Assembly: GCF_006517275.1 (NCBI RefSeq)
Contig: NZ_CP041191.1
Coordinates: 3,095,001 to 3,159,000 of the forward strand
From: Labrenzia sp. PHM005
Lineage (GTDB): Bacteria > Pseudomonadota > Alphaproteobacteria > Rhizobiales > Stappiaceae
Direction of reading: 5' to 3'
DNA length: 64,000 nt
The notes below the pieces were generated by a model that was not told the DNA's origin, did not search any database, and saw nothing but the letters and a program-made list of their open reading frames with translations. A program made the position numbers and the translations under genes. The stretch's first letter is position 1; each line of letters begins with the position of its first letter. Below, one piece after another: positions 49,511 to 59,059 of this stretch.

Positions 49511-52351
49511 ATGGTAACGGCGACAATCGACGAAGTCACAACTGGCACCGATATCCAGCCAGGCAATAGCGGCAGCATCTTAGACCAAATCATAAATACC
49601 AATGGCGCTATACTTGTCGGTTCGTCCGCATCAGGAGGGTACAGTAGTCCTCTGGATATGAGCTTTGACGCTTATAGAACTGCACTTGATGCCGGTAAGC
49701 AGTATTTGGTGCAACTTACGATAAATGGTGTTGCAAACGACGCTACCAACGCAGCAACATTTTCCCTTCGGGATGCCTCAACCGGAAACTCCCACGGCTC
49801 ATTTGATTCAACTTACCCATATTTTTATCGTCCGGATACCAACGGTTCGACGACGTGGACCCAAGCGTCCTATCGTTGGTATACGGATGGCAGCTCCCCT
49901 TATTTGACCCCTATTATTGTTGTGGAACCACGGGGGGTAACGGCTGGCTATACTTTAACTCTGACAGATACAACCGTTCCGGTCGTGACAGCTGTATCGG
50001 CTTCCACCCTCGGTTCTCAAGATGAGACAACCTTGTTGCGTGATGCGCCGGGTACAGTGTCGGATACAATGGCAACAATTGTCGTATCCGATACGATCTA
50101 CGGCAGTGTGCAGGGTTCTTCCGATGTTGATGTCTATAGATTGAATGTTGAAGCAGGCAAAGAGTACGTCATTGAACTGAAGAAAAGCGATGTTGGTAAT
50201 ACATTTGAGTCCACAGACACATTTTTGACTTTGAAGGACGCCAACAACAACAATCTATCATTTTCGACGTCTAGCGGGGATGCCAATACGCTGGAAAGAG
50301 TGACATTCACTGCTACAAGCACAGAAACAATCTACATATCGAATACGTTTCAAACCGGGGATGGAAATACACCGGATGCCCAGGGACAGGTAGCCTATTA
50401 CAGGCTCAATGTCACCGAAACCGGAGGGACTACGGATCCCACAACGCCAACAGTTTCTCTTGATGCGGTTGACGACCAGTTCAATATCAGTGTCGCCAGT
50501 GGGTCCACGACAACGAGTAGGCAGTTGGACATTGCATTTGGGAATTGGTCCAGCAACCCAAACACGGTTTTTCTGAACTCTGATTCAACTCCCGGTGTCT
50601 TCACCAACAGTGGGCAAAGTCTGGGCAGCTCGAGTAGCTGGAGCATTGCGTCGGCCGACATCAACGGGGACGGTTTTGACGACCTGGTTTATGCAAGTGA
50701 TCAGTCTGGCCAGCCTGTTGTCGCGTTGAATGATGGCGACGGAACATTTACTTTACAATCGGGCGTTTTAAGTCAGACCAATGATCGCATCGTCCAGTTG
50801 GGCGACATAAATGCTGACGGTAACATTGATCTATTGGTTGGCGGGATAGATGCCAATGCCGTTCGGGTATACCTAGGTCTCGGTAATGGCTCATTTAATA
50901 CCTCAAGCACAATCCAGGTTCCCGTAGCTGCAGGCAGTCTTGAAGCCGCCTTAGCTGATGTCGACGCCGATGGTGATCTTGACGTGGTCACTGCCAATTT
51001 CCAGGGCAACGGGAATGGGATTTATTTGTTCGATTCTGGATCGAACACGTTCAGCGCATCAACCGCGACCCTTGGCACCCTTGCCTCGCGCGATGTTGTC
51101 CTTGCCGATGTCGATGGTGATGGTGACTTGGACGCTGCCCTAGCACCCTACACTGCAGATGTTCCGAACCAGGTGTGGTTGAGTAATGCAGCTAACAAGG
51201 GCTCTGGGGATCCACTGGCGTTTACACAGTCTAGTTCGGCACAAGTTGGTTCGCAGGCCCGGAACTTGCAGTTTGCCGACATGAACAACGATGGGCGTGC
51301 TGATCTGGTTACAGTAAGCGGAGGTGCGACTGTCGAAGTTCATATCAACAATGGCAGCGGTTCTTTTACGCAAGCGTTCTCAACGGTTTCAGGTTCATCT
51401 TCCGATCAGTTTTACGGATTGGCGGTCGCTGATCTGGATGGCGACGGAGATATGGATGTCGCAACCGGTAATGATACAGGCAACAATTATGTATGGACCA
51501 ACAATGGATCCGGCGCACTCGCGCAAGCACAGACATTGACCGGTGCAAAAGCCGACTCGGTAACGATCGGCAATTTCGATGGCCAAACAACAAATAGCGT
51601 CGGTGGAACGGTTACTGTGAGACAATTGGACGTTCTTGCAAACGACCCGCGGCCGGACACTGCCTCGTTACAAATTACAGCGCTGGGGTCCTCCACCAGT
51701 TCTCTTGGCGCAGCGCTTTCTATTGTAAATGGTGAGATCTCTTATGATCCGACAAATGTATCGTCGATCACAGCTCTGACTGCCGGGCAAACTTTAACAG
51801 ACACCTTTAGTTACACAGCATCAGACGGCAATGGCACCACTGATTCTGCGACGGTAACTATCACACTGTCCGGCGCAAGTGGGTCGTCCATCAGTGGAGA
51901 GAACACATCTGTTCAGGAGATTTACCGGTTTTTTAACTCTGCTACAGGGACACATTTTTTTACAGCTAGCGTTGCGGAGAGAGACAATATCATCTCAACG
52001 CTTCCGCAGTTTTCTTTCGAAGGAAATGCATTTGACTCTGATGCCACTCAAGCGAATGGGGGAACGGCCGTCCATCGCTTCTTCAATACGGCAACAGGCA
52101 ATCATTTTTACACGGCGAATAATGATGAGTATTTGAATATTCTCAATAATTTGTCTCAATTTAATTATGAGGGAATAGTTTATTATGCGTATTCGTCATC
52201 CAATAATTCAAATACCGAGTTTTATCGGTTTTACAATACGCAAACAGGATCCCATTTTTACACCGCAAGTGCTTCAGAGCGAGATAATATCATCAACACA
52301 TTGTCTCATTTTAACTATGAGGGCGTCGCGTATTATGTTGATATTGCTTAG
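49511..52351 (+). CDS. Large FG-GAP/VCBS-repeat secreted-type protein with DUF5648 repeats
   Basis: 946 residues, no classical signal peptide. The first 170 residues are unclassified, then a PPC-like segment (DVDVYRLNVEAGKEYVIELKKS). Residues about 355-690 are VCBS/FG-GAP beta-propeller-like repeats with calcium-binding DxNGDG motifs such as DINGDGFDDL. A cadherin/Big-like domain (about 700-795) follows, and three C-terminal repeats (YRFFNSATGTHFFTA type, from about residue 803) resemble DUF5648. Absence of a signal peptide with acidic Ca-repeat composition suggests type I secretion or surface adhesion. Base composition looks lower in GC than neighbours, so transfer is possible. Confidence 0.72.
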   Translation: MVTATIDEVTTGTDIQPGNSGSILDQIINTNGAILVGSSASGGYSSPLDMSFDAYRTALDAGKQYLVQLTINGVANDATNAATFSLRDASTGNSHGSFDSTYPYFYRPDTNGSTTWTQASYRWYTDGSSPYLTPIIVVEPRGVTAGYTLTLTDTTVPVVTAVSASTLGSQDETTLLRDAPGTVSDTMATIVVSDTIYGSVQGSSDVDVYRLNVEAGKEYVIELKKSDVGNTFESTDTFLTLKDANNNNLSFSTSSGDANTLERVTFTATSTETIYISNTFQTGDGNTPDAQGQVAYYRLNVTETGGTTDPTTPTVSLDAVDDQFNISVASGSTTTSRQLDIAFGNWSSNPNTVFLNSDSTPGVFTNSGQSLGSSSSWSIASADINGDGFDDLVYASDQSGQPVVALNDGDGTFTLQSGVLSQTNDRIVQLGDINADGNIDLLVGGIDANAVRVYLGLGNGSFNTSSTIQVPVAAGSLEAALADVDADGDLDVVTANFQGNGNGIYLFDSGSNTFSASTATLGTLASRDVVLADVDGDGDLDAALAPYTADVPNQVWLSNAANKGSGDPLAFTQSSSAQVGSQARNLQFADMNNDGRADLVTVSGGATVEVHINNGSGSFTQAFSTVSGSSSDQFYGLAVADLDGDGDMDVATGNDTGNNYVWTNNGSGALAQAQTLTGAKADSVTIGNFDGQTTNSVGGTVTVRQLDVLANDPRPDTASLQITALGSSTSSLGAALSIVNGEISYDPTNVSSITALTAGQTLTDTFSYTASDGNGTTDSATVTITLSGASGSSISGENTSVQEIYRFFNSATGTHFFTASVAERDNIISTLPQFSFEGNAFDSDATQANGGTAVHRFFNTATGNHFYTANNDEYLNILNNLSQFNYEGIVYYAYSSSNNSNTEFYRFYNTQTGSHFYTASASERDNIINTLSHFNYEGVAYYVDIA

Positions 52352-52578
52352 AGATTAGGTAGGTCCGCAAAAAATGGTGCCACAAGCTATGTGAAGTTTT
52401 CGGCGGGCTAAATGGAGGCGACAAGAAAAACGGCCTTGGGCTTCAAGATCAAATGCCGCTTTCCGATTGTGGCTATCATCTGGACTACATCGTTTGGCCG
52501 TTGGCGCAATCTACTGCGAAAACCTGCTTTTCTGGCAAACCAAACTGTATATCAACCGAGCATTCACACGCCAAAAAG

Positions 52579-52602
52579 AAAGGGGCAGAAAACCGCCCCT
52601 TT
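52579..52602 (-). terminator. Terminator after gap
   Basis: 8-bp perfect stem (AAAGGGGC/GCCCCTTT) with an eight-base loop, followed on the minus strand by T-rich sequence. It ends the GAPDH transcript. Confidence 0.88.
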
Positions 52603-52647
52603 CTCACGCATCTTGAAAAAGTAATCAGACCTTGCGTCCTGGAAAAA

Positions 52648-54081
52648 TTACTCTGGGACGGAGGGGTATTTCATGCCGGCGACGTCCTGCATCAGGCGGA
52701 TGACCTGGGTGCTGTAGCCGGCTTCATTGTCGTACCAGACGTAAAGCACGAGGCGGTCACCATCGACGATGGTCGCCTGGCTGTCGACCACACCGGCATG
52801 GGTGGAGCCGACGAGGTCCGAGGAGACCAGTTCCGTTGACGCAGTGTAATCGATCTGGTCCTGCAGCGGCGATTGAATGGAAATCTTGCGCAGGTAGTCG
52901 TTCATTTCCTCAGCCGTTGTCTCACGCTTGAGATTGAGGTTGAGGATGGCCATGGAGACGTTCGGGATCGGCACACGGACAGCGTTGCCGGTCAGTTTGC
53001 CCTTCATTTCCGGCAGACACTTTGCAACAGCACTTGCCGCGCCCGTGCTGGTCAAAACCATGTTGAGCGGCGCGGAGCGGCCCCGGCGGTCGCCCTTGTG
53101 GTAGTTGTCGATCAGGTTCTGGTCGTTGGTGAAGGCGTGAATGGTTTCCACATGGCCGTTCTCGACACCGAACTCATCGTTGATCACCTTCAGCACCGGC
53201 GTGATCGCGTTGGTGGTGCAGGAGGCAGCGCTCAGGATGTCGTCGTCTTCGGTGATGTCGCCATTGTTGACGCCATAAACGACATTCTTGATGGAGCCTT
53301 TGCCCGGCGCGGTCAGAATGACCTTTGAGGCGCCCGGACATTTCAAGTGCTGGCCGAGACCGTCTTCGTCGCGCCAGATCCCGGTGTTGTCGACCACCAG
53401 CGCATTGTTGATGCCGTATTTGGTGTAATCCACCTCGGCCGGGGAGTTGGCGTAAATCACCTGAATGTAGTTGCCGTTGGCAATGATGGCGTTCTGTTCT
53501 TCATCCACGGTGATCGATCCGCTGAAGGCACCGTGGACGGAATCGCGCCGCAGCAAGCTGGAGCGTTTTTTCAGATCGCCGTCCTTGCCGCCGCGCACGA
53601 CAATGGCGCGCAGGCGCATTTTGTTGCCCGCACCCACACGTTCCACCAGCATGCGCGCCAGAAGGCGGCCAATGCGGCCGAAGCCGTAGAGGACAACGTC
53701 CTGTGGCTCCTGCAAGATGGAGGTTTTGCCGGTGTTGATGCTGGCGAGCTGCTGCTCCAGGAAAGTCTTGGCATCGCCGCCTTCCGCCATGAAGCGGTGG
53801 CAGAGTTTGCCAAGGTCAACGCGGGCGGCGGCAAGGTCCATCTCCAGCATCGCCTTGACGATTTCAAGGCTTTTTGAGACGTCCAGCTCCTGACCGGTGA
53901 TCTGCAGGGCGTAGCGGTGGGCCTTGATGATCTCGATGGCGGAGTTGTTGAGGAGCCGGCGTCCGAAAATCCGGATGTTGATGCCGTAATCCCGGTAGAG
54001 GTGGCCAACCAGTGGGATCATCTGCTCAGCGGCGGATTGTTGTTCCTTCCAGTTATCGAAGTGATTATCCATAGCCGCCAT
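52648..54081 (-). CDS. gap: Glyceraldehyde-3-phosphate dehydrogenase, long N-terminal form
   Basis: 477 residues from ATG 54081 (AGGGAG upstream), with a second ATG at 54072. The first 150 residues are an extra helical region not found in normal 330-residue GAPDH; the NAD fold begins at about 155 (LYGFGRIGRLLARML). The catalytic ASCTTNAITP and the C-terminal WYDNEAGYSTQVIRLM are normal. Such long forms exist in other proteobacteria; the cofactor and direction are not deducible. A strong terminator follows. Confidence 0.9.
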   Translation of the reverse strand: MAAMDNHFDNWKEQQSAAEQMIPLVGHLYRDYGINIRIFGRRLLNNSAIEIIKAHRYALQITGQELDVSKSLEIVKAMLEMDLAAARVDLGKLCHRFMAEGGDAKTFLEQQLASINTGKTSILQEPQDVVLYGFGRIGRLLARMLVERVGAGNKMRLRAIVVRGGKDGDLKKRSSLLRRDSVHGAFSGSITVDEEQNAIIANGNYIQVIYANSPAEVDYTKYGINNALVVDNTGIWRDEDGLGQHLKCPGASKVILTAPGKGSIKNVVYGVNNGDITEDDDILSAASCTTNAITPVLKVINDEFGVENGHVETIHAFTNDQNLIDNYHKGDRRGRSAPLNMVLTSTGAASAVAKCLPEMKGKLTGNAVRVPIPNVSMAILNLNLKRETTAEEMNDYLRKISIQSPLQDQIDYTASTELVSSDLVGSTHAGVVDSQATIVDGDRLVLYVWYDNEAGYSTQVIRLMQDVAGMKYPSVPE

Positions 54082-54209
54082 GCCGACGAACTCCCTTTGG
54101 GTAATTAACGCACAATGATTGGCAGGTTTTCCCGCCTGCGCGCGGTTTAGCGCCAGTCCAAACGCAATGTCCAGACCCACTTTTTGTTTAATCGATTAGA
54201 TGGAGTGGC

Positions 54210-54227
54210 AGCGTTGCCAGCAACGCT
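54210..54227. repeat. Hairpin AGCGTTGC-CA-GCAACGCT, possible dispersed-repeat remnant
   Basis: Perfect 8-bp stem with a two-base loop, next to CCCTCACAATGAC, in the gap upstream of gap. It resembles short intergenic repeats of alphaproteobacteria. No T-run, so probably not a terminator. Confidence 0.35.
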
Positions 54228-54261
54228 TCGGCGTCCCTCACAATGACAGTGGCGACAAAAA

Positions 54262-54283
54262 AAGGGGCGGAAAACCGCCCCTT
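54262..54283 (-). terminator. Terminator after grxD
   Basis: 9-bp perfect stem (AAGGGGCGG/CCGCCCCTT) with an AAAA loop, followed by a T-run on the minus strand. Closely similar in sequence to the gap terminator. It ends the purL-bolA-grxD unit. Confidence 0.92.
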
Positions 54284-54309
54284 GAATGCGTGATGCTGAA
54301 AGCGGCCAA

Positions 54310-54642
54310 TTAGGCGCTTTTGGCAACCTCGATACCTTTTTGAGACATCAGTCCCTGAAGTTCCTGGTTCTGGAACATTTCGCGGATGATGTCGCAGCCG
54401 CCGACAAACTCACCCTTCACATAGAGCTGCGGGATGGTCGGCCAGTTGGTGTATTCCTTGATGCCTTGGCGCAGGTCATCGTCTTCCAGAACGTTGATGC
54501 CTTTATACGGGGCGCCGACATAGTCGAGGATCTGAACGACCTGACCGGAAAATCCGCACTGCGGAAAGTTCGGTGTGCCTTTCATGAATAACACAACATC
54601 GTTGGTATCGACTTCGTTTTTAATCCAGTCCTGGATGCTCAT
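54310..54642 (-). CDS. grxD: Monothiol glutaredoxin (Grx4/GrxD family)
   Basis: 110 residues from ATG 54642, with AAGGACG before it; longer readings have no site. The CGFS motif lies at 29-32, the monothiol signature, with WPTIPQLYVKGEFVGGCDII in the right place. It binds an iron-sulfur cluster and works with BolA in cluster delivery and iron sensing. The start overlaps the stop of the small membrane ORF by four bases. Confidence 0.95.
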   Translation of the reverse strand: MSIQDWIKNEVDTNDVVLFMKGTPNFPQCGFSGQVVQILDYVGAPYKGINVLEDDDLRQGIKEYTNWPTIPQLYVKGEFVGGCDIIREMFQNQELQGLMSQKGIEVAKSA

Positions 54643-54779
54643 TTCTGCACGTCCTTGCGTTTCGCCGGCGCGGTAAGCCTTTGGCCGGTGCGGTAAATCA
54701 ATCTGGATACGGCTTTCCAAATCCGGACTTCCATAATCAGAAGGATCACAAGAACTGGGATGAGGAAAAGCCAAACCAT
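54639..54779 (-). CDS. Small membrane protein (46 aa) between bolA and grxD
   Basis: 46 codons from ATG 54779 to TGA, with GGAG eight bases before the ATG. The first 16 residues (VWLFLIPVLVILLIME) form one hydrophobic span, followed by a basic tail (RIWKAVSRLIYRTGQRL...). Its stop overlaps the grxD start (ATGA), so it is translation-coupled. Too short for a family call; function unknown. Confidence 0.65.
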   Translation of the reverse strand: MVWLFLIPVLVILLIMEVRIWKAVSRLIYRTGQRLTAPAKRKDVQK

Positions 54780-54796
54780 TTTATTTCTCCATGGGT

Positions 54797-55030
54797 TTAT
54801 TCCGGCGCTTGAGTCTGAAGGGCCAGGGCATGAAGTTCCCCTCCCATGTTTCCTTTCAGCGCTTCATAAACCATCTGGTGCTGCTGTACGCGGCTTTTGC
54901 CCCGGAAGGCTTCCGAGATCACATTGGCCGCGTAGTGGTCACCATCACCAGCCAAATCCCGGATCTCGACCTGAGCATCGGGCAGGGCCTCCTTGATCAG
55001 GGTTTCGATCTCATTTGCGTTCATTGGCAT
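54797..55030 (-). CDS. bolA: BolA-family protein
   Basis: 77 residues from ATG 55030 (AAGGACG upstream); a longer frame from 55060 is less likely. The BolA fold is clear: ANEIETLIKEALPDAQVEIRDLAGDGDHYAANVISEAFRGKSRVQQHQMVYEAL with the conserved RVQQHQMVY helix. It pairs with monothiol glutaredoxins in iron-sulfur metabolism, matching grxD downstream. Downstream of purL with a 43-base gap. Confidence 0.92.
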   Translation of the reverse strand: MPMNANEIETLIKEALPDAQVEIRDLAGDGDHYAANVISEAFRGKSRVQQHQMVYEALKGNMGGELHALALQTQAPE

Positions 55031-55073
55031 AGTAGGTGCGTCCTTATTCCATAAATCCAAGCCGATAATTGAC

Positions 55074-57272
55074 TTAAGCGATTGCCATGTATGTTGGGAA
55101 CCAATCTTCGTGCGCTTTTTTCAAGTTTGCAACGGATATGGTGAGAACACCTTCAACTGTCAAATCGCCGCCACCTGTGGTGCCGATTTTTTGAACTTCA
55201 ATTCCGGCATCAATGATGTCTTCCAGCACCGCGTCGAGCTTGTCTTGCGCGACCGTGACCACATAACGGCCCTGGTCTTCGCCAAAAAGCGCAGCGTGGG
55301 CCGGACCGTCAATTTCGACGGTCGCGCCGATGCCGCCGGACATGGCCATTTCAGCAAGCGCGACCCCAAGACCGCCTGAAGAGATGTCGTGCACGCCGGT
55401 GACCCGGGCCGCGCCGATCAGCTGACGGACGATGGTGCCGCGGCGCTTTTCCGCGGCCAGATCGACCGGCGGCGGAGCGCCTTCTTCGCGGCCGAGAATG
55501 TCAGCCATGTACTGGGTAGCGCCGAGATGTGTGCCGAGGCCGCCAATCACGAGGATCGCATCACCTTCATTGGCAAAGCTTGTTGCGGCCCGCACAGTCA
55601 CATCCGGCAGAAGACCAACACCGCCAATTGCCGGGGTCGGTAGAATCGCTTCGCCGTGGGTCTCGTTGTAGAGCGACACATTGCCGGAAACGATCGGGAA
55701 ATCGAGTTCGCGGCAGGCTTCACCGATGCCTTTGATGCAGCCGACAAATTGTCCCATGATGTCCGGCTTTTCCGGATTGCCGAAGTTGAGGTTGTCGGTG
55801 GCAGCCAGAGGCTCGGAGCCAACGGCGGTCAGATTGCGCCAGACTTCAGCAACGGCCTGTTTGCCGCCTTCATAAGGATCCGCTTCACAATAGCGCGGGG
55901 TAACGTCGACGGAGAAAGACAGGCCCTTGCGGCCGCCATCGACGCGGATAACACCGGCATCGCCACCCGGCGCGGCGGCCGTGTTGCCCTGAATCAGCGT
56001 GTCATATTGCTCGTAGACCCAGCGGCGGGAGGCGCCATTGGCGTTGCCAACGAGGGTCTTCAGCGCGTCTGCGTAGTCTTCCGGCTCGGCAACATCGGCA
56101 GCTGCCAGAACGGGGCGTTTGGTCGGTTCAACCCACGGACGGTCGTATTCCGGAGCCTCGTCGCCGAGTTCCTTGATCGGCAGATCGGCAACGACTTCGC
56201 CCAGGTGTTTGACGACGAAGCGCAGCGTGTCGGTGGTTTTGCCGACGATGGCAAAATCCAGACCCCACTTTTTGAAGATCGCTTCGGCTTCGGCTTCCTT
56301 TTCCGGGCGTAGAACCATGAGCATGCGCTCCTGGCTTTCTGACAGCATCATTTCATAAGCGCTCATGCGCTCTTCGCGCACCGGCACCTGATCCAGGTTC
56401 AGCTCAATGCCGAGATCGCCAGAGGCGCCCATTTCAACTGCGGAACAGGTCAGGCCAGCCGCGCCCATGTCCTGGATCGCGATCACCGCGCCGGTCTCCA
56501 TCAGTTCCAGGCAGGCTTCCAGCAGGCATTTTTCGGTGAATGGGTCACCGACCTGAACAGTGGGGCGCTTTTCATCGATGGTGTCGTCGAATTCCGCAGA
56601 TGCCATGGTCGCTCCGCCAACACCGTCGCGGCCGGTCTTGGCGCCAAGGTACACCACCGGCAGGCCGACACCTTCAGCTTTGGCCAGGAAGATTTTGTCG
56701 CTGTCGGCAAGGCCGGCTGCAAAGGCATTGACCAGGCAGTTGCCATTGTAGCGGGCATGGAACTCGACTTCGCCGCCGACGGTCGGAACGCCGAAGGAGT
56801 TGCCATATCCGCCGACACCGGACACAACGCCTGACACCAGGTGTTTGGTGCGCGGATGGTCCGGCTCGCCGAATCTCAGCGCGTTCATCGCTGCCACGGG
56901 CCGTGCGCCCATGGTGAAGACATCACGCAAGATGCCGCCAACCCCGGTCGCAGCGCCCTGGTAAGGTTCGATGTAGGACGGGTGGTTGTGGCTTTCCATC
57001 TTGAAGACAACGGCCTGACCATCTCCAATATCGACAACACCGGCGTTCTCGCCCGGTCCCTGCAAAACCCGCGGACCTTCGGTCGGCAGGGTTTTCAGCC
57101 ACTTCTTGGAAGACTTGTAGGAGCAGTGCTCGTTCCACATGGCTGAGAAAATGCCGAGTTCGGTGAAGGTCGGCTCGCGGCCGATCAATTCCAGAATGCG
57201 GTCATATTCATCTGGCTTGAGGCCGTGGGAAGCGATGAGTTCGGGCGTGATCTTGATGTCGTTCGGGATCAT
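55074..57272 (-). CDS. purL: Phosphoribosylformylglycinamidine synthase II PurL
   Basis: ATP- and glutamine-dependent step in purine synthesis, in complex with PurQ and PurS. 732 residues, the small-subunit-dependent type. The ATP-grasp-like HNHPS segment ([22 protein letters not shown]) and the second half [19 protein letters not shown] and [12 protein letters not shown] are characteristic. A pair of overlapping palindromes lies 28-53 bases upstream. It heads a minus-strand run with bolA and grxD. Confidence 0.97.
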   Translation of the reverse strand: MIPNDIKITPELIASHGLKPDEYDRILELIGREPTFTELGIFSAMWNEHCSYKSSKKWLKTLPTEGPRVLQGPGENAGVVDIGDGQAVVFKMESHNHPSYIEPYQGAATGVGGILRDVFTMGARPVAAMNALRFGEPDHPRTKHLVSGVVSGVGGYGNSFGVPTVGGEVEFHARYNGNCLVNAFAAGLADSDKIFLAKAEGVGLPVVYLGAKTGRDGVGGATMASAEFDDTIDEKRPTVQVGDPFTEKCLLEACLELMETGAVIAIQDMGAAGLTCSAVEMGASGDLGIELNLDQVPVREERMSAYEMMLSESQERMLMVLRPEKEAEAEAIFKKWGLDFAIVGKTTDTLRFVVKHLGEVVADLPIKELGDEAPEYDRPWVEPTKRPVLAAADVAEPEDYADALKTLVGNANGASRRWVYEQYDTLIQGNTAAAPGGDAGVIRVDGGRKGLSFSVDVTPRYCEADPYEGGKQAVAEVWRNLTAVGSEPLAATDNLNFGNPEKPDIMGQFVGCIKGIGEACRELDFPIVSGNVSLYNETHGEAILPTPAIGGVGLLPDVTVRAATSFANEGDAILVIGGLGTHLGATQYMADILGREEGAPPPVDLAAEKRRGTIVRQLIGAARVTGVHDISSGGLGVALAEMAMSGGIGATVEIDGPAHAALFGEDQGRYVVTVAQDKLDAVLEDIIDAGIEVQKIGTTGGGDLTVEGVLTISVANLKKAHEDWFPTYMAIA

Positions 57273-57299
57273 GTCGGTCCGGAAATCTGCGGCGTTGAG

Positions 57300-57325
57300 A
57301 GCGTTTCGCGAAACGCTTTAAAGCG
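57300..57325. promoter_or_regulatory. Overlapping palindromes upstream of purL
   Basis: AGCGTTTCGCGAAACGCT (57300-57317) is a perfect 18-base palindrome, and CGCTTTAAAGCG (57314-57325) overlaps its right arm. They lie 28-53 bases before the purL ATG on its 5' side, consistent with a repressor operator of LacI or similar type. The cognate factor is unknown. Confidence 0.45.
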
Positions 57326-57436
57326 CCTGGGCCAGTTTCGCGCCGGTTTAGCAGACAAAATCGCAGATGGGGAGAGGCCAGGTTCGATTCATTTGACTGT
57401 TAAGGCCTATTCGCAAGCTTTTCAGAAGATATCGGC

Positions 57437-58957
57437 CTATTCGAAGCTGTCGTAACAGGCGCAGCTGTCTTGAAGCAGATTTCCAACGGCCGCCAGCCCG
57501 TCGATCGTGTCTTCCCGGGTGAGCGGATTGCTGAAGCCGATCCGGATACTGTGATAGACCTTGCCCGTGCGTCCGGGTTTGAACTCGTCCTCATCGTCCA
57601 CCAGCACATTGTTTGCCGCGGCTGCTGCTTTGAATGTTCCAGGATTCCAAGGTTCGGGAACTTTCAGCCACAGGAACGGGCAGTCCGGTGCGGAACGGTA
57701 CTCGAAGGAACCGAGATGCTGTTCGACAAGTGCGTGCCGCGCAGCGATTTCGGCGCGGACTTTTTCACGGAAGTTGTCTGCTGCGCCGGACAGAACCAGA
57801 CGCGTAGAAAGCTCTGACAAGAGGAAAGAAATGCCGCCAGTCAGCATCTTGTGGGCGGTATATATTCTTTGGGCATAGGCGTGCGGGCTGGAAATCCATC
57901 CGCCGCGGACACCGGCTGTCACAGATTTGGAGAGTGAGCCGACATGAAAGGTCCGTTCTGGCGCCAAGGCAACGATTGGTGGGACGGATGTCTCCCGCAA
58001 GGAGCCGTAGACTTCATCCTCGATGATCCAGAGATTATGCTGGCGGGCTACGGCGACAATGTCCTGCCGCCGGGTTTCACTCATGAAGCCGAGAGTGGGA
58101 TTGTGCATTGTCGGCATGAGGAACAGGATGCGCGGATGAGTTTGTGCGCAGACCCGGGAGAGATCCTCGGGCAGGGGGCCTTCCTGATCCCGTTCCACCA
58201 CAACTGGCCGCCGACCGGATAACGCTGCCCCCCGGGCAATGGAGCTGTACGTCAAATCCTCAAAGGCGATCCGGTCTCCGGGTGCGGTCGTGGCCGCGAT
58301 GATCGACATGATCGCCGCCTGCGCTCCGGTTGTTGGGACGATGCTGCCTTCGTCCGGTTCCCAGCCGCTTCTTGAGAGCCAGCGTTTGCCGGCCGTTCGC
58401 CAATCTGGCGGCACGGCGCGCGTGTAACTGGCAATCTCGTAAGGCCGGTCCCGGGTGATCTGTAACGTCAGATCCCCGATGACTTCGGCCTGACCAATTT
58501 CTGGAGCTGATGTGCTGTCAAAGCGGATCGCCGTGTCATGGGGAACGGGAATCCGTGTTCCAGCAAATGCGCGGTCTAAGGGTGGCTGCGTCGCATCTTG
58601 AACCCATGACCGGCCTTCCAGTGGTTCATTACGGACATTTGCATAAGCAGGCGGTCCTCGGTGTTCAGCGCTCAAAGATGGCTTTGTGTTTTCCTCAAGC
58701 GGCAAGGGGCCCTTGCTGCCCAGGACGTAGGTTCCTCGGCCCACCTCTCCGGTGACAAGCCCACGTTGGCGGATGGTCGCGTATGCCCGGCCAATTGTAC
58801 CAACCGTTACGCCCAGATCATACGCAAGGTCGCGTTGCGGCGGTAGTTTGGTGCCAGCCGCAAGTGAACCAGAGGCAATGTCCGCGGAAATCTGATCCGC
58901 GAGGCGCAAGTAGATCGGGCCATGCCCGTCCGGGATATCAGGAAGCCAATTTGTCAT
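57437..58957 (-). CDS. MocR/PdxR-type regulator (GntR HTH plus aminotransferase domain)
   Basis: 506 residues from ATG 58957. N-terminal GntR winged helix (YLRLADQISADIASGSLAAGTKLPPQRDLAYDLGVTVGTIGRAYATIRQRGLV) and a fold-type I aminotransferase-like C-terminal domain, with the PLP Lys in the VGSLSKSVTAGVRGGW segment. The family often regulates PLP-related genes or nearby divergent ones; a DUF1127 gene is divergent here. A TTGTCA-TGG-TGACAA inverted repeat overlaps the start codon. Confidence 0.88.
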   Translation of the reverse strand: MTNWLPDIPDGHGPIYLRLADQISADIASGSLAAGTKLPPQRDLAYDLGVTVGTIGRAYATIRQRGLVTGEVGRGTYVLGSKGPLPLEENTKPSLSAEHRGPPAYANVRNEPLEGRSWVQDATQPPLDRAFAGTRIPVPHDTAIRFDSTSAPEIGQAEVIGDLTLQITRDRPYEIASYTRAVPPDWRTAGKRWLSRSGWEPDEGSIVPTTGAQAAIMSIIAATTAPGDRIAFEDLTYSSIARGAALSGRRPVVVERDQEGPLPEDLSRVCAQTHPRILFLMPTMHNPTLGFMSETRRQDIVAVARQHNLWIIEDEVYGSLRETSVPPIVALAPERTFHVGSLSKSVTAGVRGGWISSPHAYAQRIYTAHKMLTGGISFLLSELSTRLVLSGAADNFREKVRAEIAARHALVEQHLGSFEYRSAPDCPFLWLKVPEPWNPGTFKAAAAANNVLVDDEDEFKPGRTGKVYHSIRIGFSNPLTREDTIDGLAAVGNLLQDSCACYDSFE

Positions 58958-59032
58958 GGTGACAATTTTGTATATTGCCACCGTGAAGGAGTCAATTCAT
59001 ATGATTGTCGCCGCACAATTTTGATAATTGTG
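58951..59032. promoter_or_regulatory. Inverted repeats in the mocR-DUF1127 divergent promoter
   Basis: TTGTCA-TGG-TGACAA at 58951-58965 overlaps the mocR start, and CACAATT-TTGAT-AATTGTG at 59014-59032 lies upstream of the DUF1127 gene. Both are candidate operators for the MocR regulator, by position. Confidence 0.45.
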
Positions 59033-59059
59033 TTGATTGTGCCCTAAGGAGTTTTGAAA

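Noticed and set aside
55656..56312. 218-codon frame antisense to purL
   Set aside because: Shadow of purL with a composition that mirrors the codon positions of the real gene.
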